From: Thermosulfurimonas marina
GTDB lineage: Bacteria > Desulfobacterota > Thermodesulfobacteria > Thermodesulfobacteriales > Thermodesulfobacteriaceae
Length of the DNA stretch: 64,000 nt
Assembly (NCBI RefSeq): GCF_012317585.1
Contig: NZ_CP042909.1
Span: forward strand, 930,001 to 994,000
Direction of reading: 5' to 3'
Shown: positions 63,474-64,000 of the stretch, piece by piece
How positions within the stretch are numbered: position 1 is the stretch's first letter
Layout: every line of letters starts with the position of its first letter
The notes under the pieces: model-generated
The model's input: only the letters and a program-made list of their open reading frames with translations
What the model was told of the DNA's origin: nothing
Databases searched by the model: none
Made by a program: the position numbers and the translations under genes

Positions 63474-64000
63474 ATGGCCTATAAGAACCTGCAGGAGTTT
63501 GTAAAGCGTCTTGAGGCCGAAGGGGAGCTTCTGCGCATAAAAGAAGAAGTCTCTGCCGAGCTGGAGATTACGGAAATTACCGACCGGGTGGTCAAGGCCG
63601 GAGGGCCGGCCCTCCTTTTTGAGCGGGTCAAAGGCCATAATCTGCCGGTCCTCACCAACGCCTTTGGTTCCCTGCGACGTATGGCGCTGGCCCTGGGGGT
63701 GGAAAGTCTGGAGGAGCTGGCGGAGGAGATCGCGGACTTTCTTCAGGTGGAGGCCCCGGATTCCCTTTTCAAAAAGCTTAAATTGGTCCCCAAGCTTTCC
63801 CGGATGAAAAACATGTTTCCCCAGATGGTCAAAAAGGCCCCCTGCCAGGAGATCGTCTTTAAGGGGGACCAGGTGGACCTTACCCGGCTTCCGGTCCTCA
63901 AGTGCTGGCCCAAGGACGGGGGACCTTTCATTACCCTTCCGGTGGTCATTACCAAGCACCCGGAGACCGGGGTGCGCAACGCCGGGATGTACCGTATGCA
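63474..64000 (+). CDS. ubiD: UbiD-family decarboxylase, 5' part (truncated by the window)
   Basis: ATG 63474 immediately follows the HEPN stop, with AGGAGG upstream. The first 175 residues match the prenylated-FMN decarboxylase family: LQEFVKRLEAEGELLRI, GGPALLFERVKG and ITLPVVITKHPETGVRNAGMYRM. The 3' part lies beyond the window. It may serve menaquinone synthesis or another decarboxylation; the UbiX partner is not seen. Confidence 0.9.
   Translation, partial: MAYKNLQEFVKRLEAEGELLRIKEEVSAELEITEITDRVVKAGGPALLFERVKGHNLPVLTNAFGSLRRMALALGVESLEELAEEIADFLQVEAPDSLFKKLKLVPKLSRMKNMFPQMVKKAPCQEIVFKGDQVDLTRLPVLKCWPKDGGPFITLPVVITKHPETGVRNAGMYRM

Overview
The window reads as chromosomal DNA of a thermophilic, Gram-negative, anaerobic sulfur-metabolising bacterium, most likely a member of Thermodesulfobacteriota (inference). 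The DNA is GC-rich and very densely coded. Proteins are short and rich in Glu, Arg and Leu. There are outer-membrane lipopolysaccharide genes (kdsD, waaF, gmhB), an octaheme cytochrome c, a minimal siroheme-type reductase, queH, a 4Fe-4S-type PurF and a GyrB with the long Gram-negative insertion. I see no rRNA, tRNA, CRISPR array, insertion sequence, integrase or prophage. No gap longer than about 220 bases lacks a gene.

Layout. 1-7173 (-): heavy-metal efflux operon (outer-membrane factor, CusB, CusA), with the outer-membrane factor fused in frame behind an SF1 helicase. 7299-8273 (+): kdsD. 8275-14808 (-): small membrane protein, pyrG, rsmG, unknown, polA, PilZ. 14870-22184 (+): long run with YkgJ-like protein, secreted nuclease, pheA, small HExxH protein, FmdB, M48 protease, PrmA-like, coaX, ldcA. 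22164-23973 (-): unknown protein and CsgG-like lipoprotein. 24074-24862 (+): degenerate GGDEF. 24850-25944 (-): ispG. 26087-27311 (+): LysR regulator and small unknown. 27298-34134 (-): dnaN, gyrB, octaheme cytochrome, DUF6485-like, rsfS, gpmI. 34355-38035 (+): UvrD/PcrA helicase, ECF-type ATPase, PilZ. 38010-40376: siroheme-type reductase, a pair of tiny membrane proteins, and a ferredoxin plus zinc-ribbon operon behind an FNR-type palindrome. 40459-41231 (+): queH and DUF2905. 41228-42559 (-): GGDEF-EAL. 42600-43766 (+): truD. 43763-45709 (-): TusA-like, IscS-like, IscU. 45829-47354 (+): waaF and gmhB. 47331-56801 (-): hybrid kinase, rtcB, hyuA, the second tiny-membrane-protein pair, yfcE, P-type ATPase. 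56867-64000 (+): FapA-domain protein, unknown, PfkB kinase, tldD, purF, MNT-HEPN pair and the start of ubiD.

Most interesting. (1) The IscS-like protein in the tusA-iscS-iscU cluster lacks the PLP-binding lysine (Ser204 in a Gly-Ile-Ser context where Gly-His-Lys is expected), while its partner IscU is intact and carries an extra zinc ribbon. This suggests Fe-S assembly that does not depend on classical cysteine desulfuration. (2) A two-gene cassette of a 61-63 residue two-helix protein plus a 34-residue single-helix protein occurs twice at unlinked places, and the 34-residue members are too small for ordinary gene calling. (3) A helicase and an outer-membrane factor form one reading frame with a signal peptide in the middle. 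(4) Several transcription units have a -10 hexamer only 6-8 bases before the ATG and no Shine-Dalgarno sequence, suggesting leaderless mRNAs. (5) All nine convergent gene pairs overlap or lie one base apart, three of them sharing the stop tetranucleotide CTAA/TTAG.
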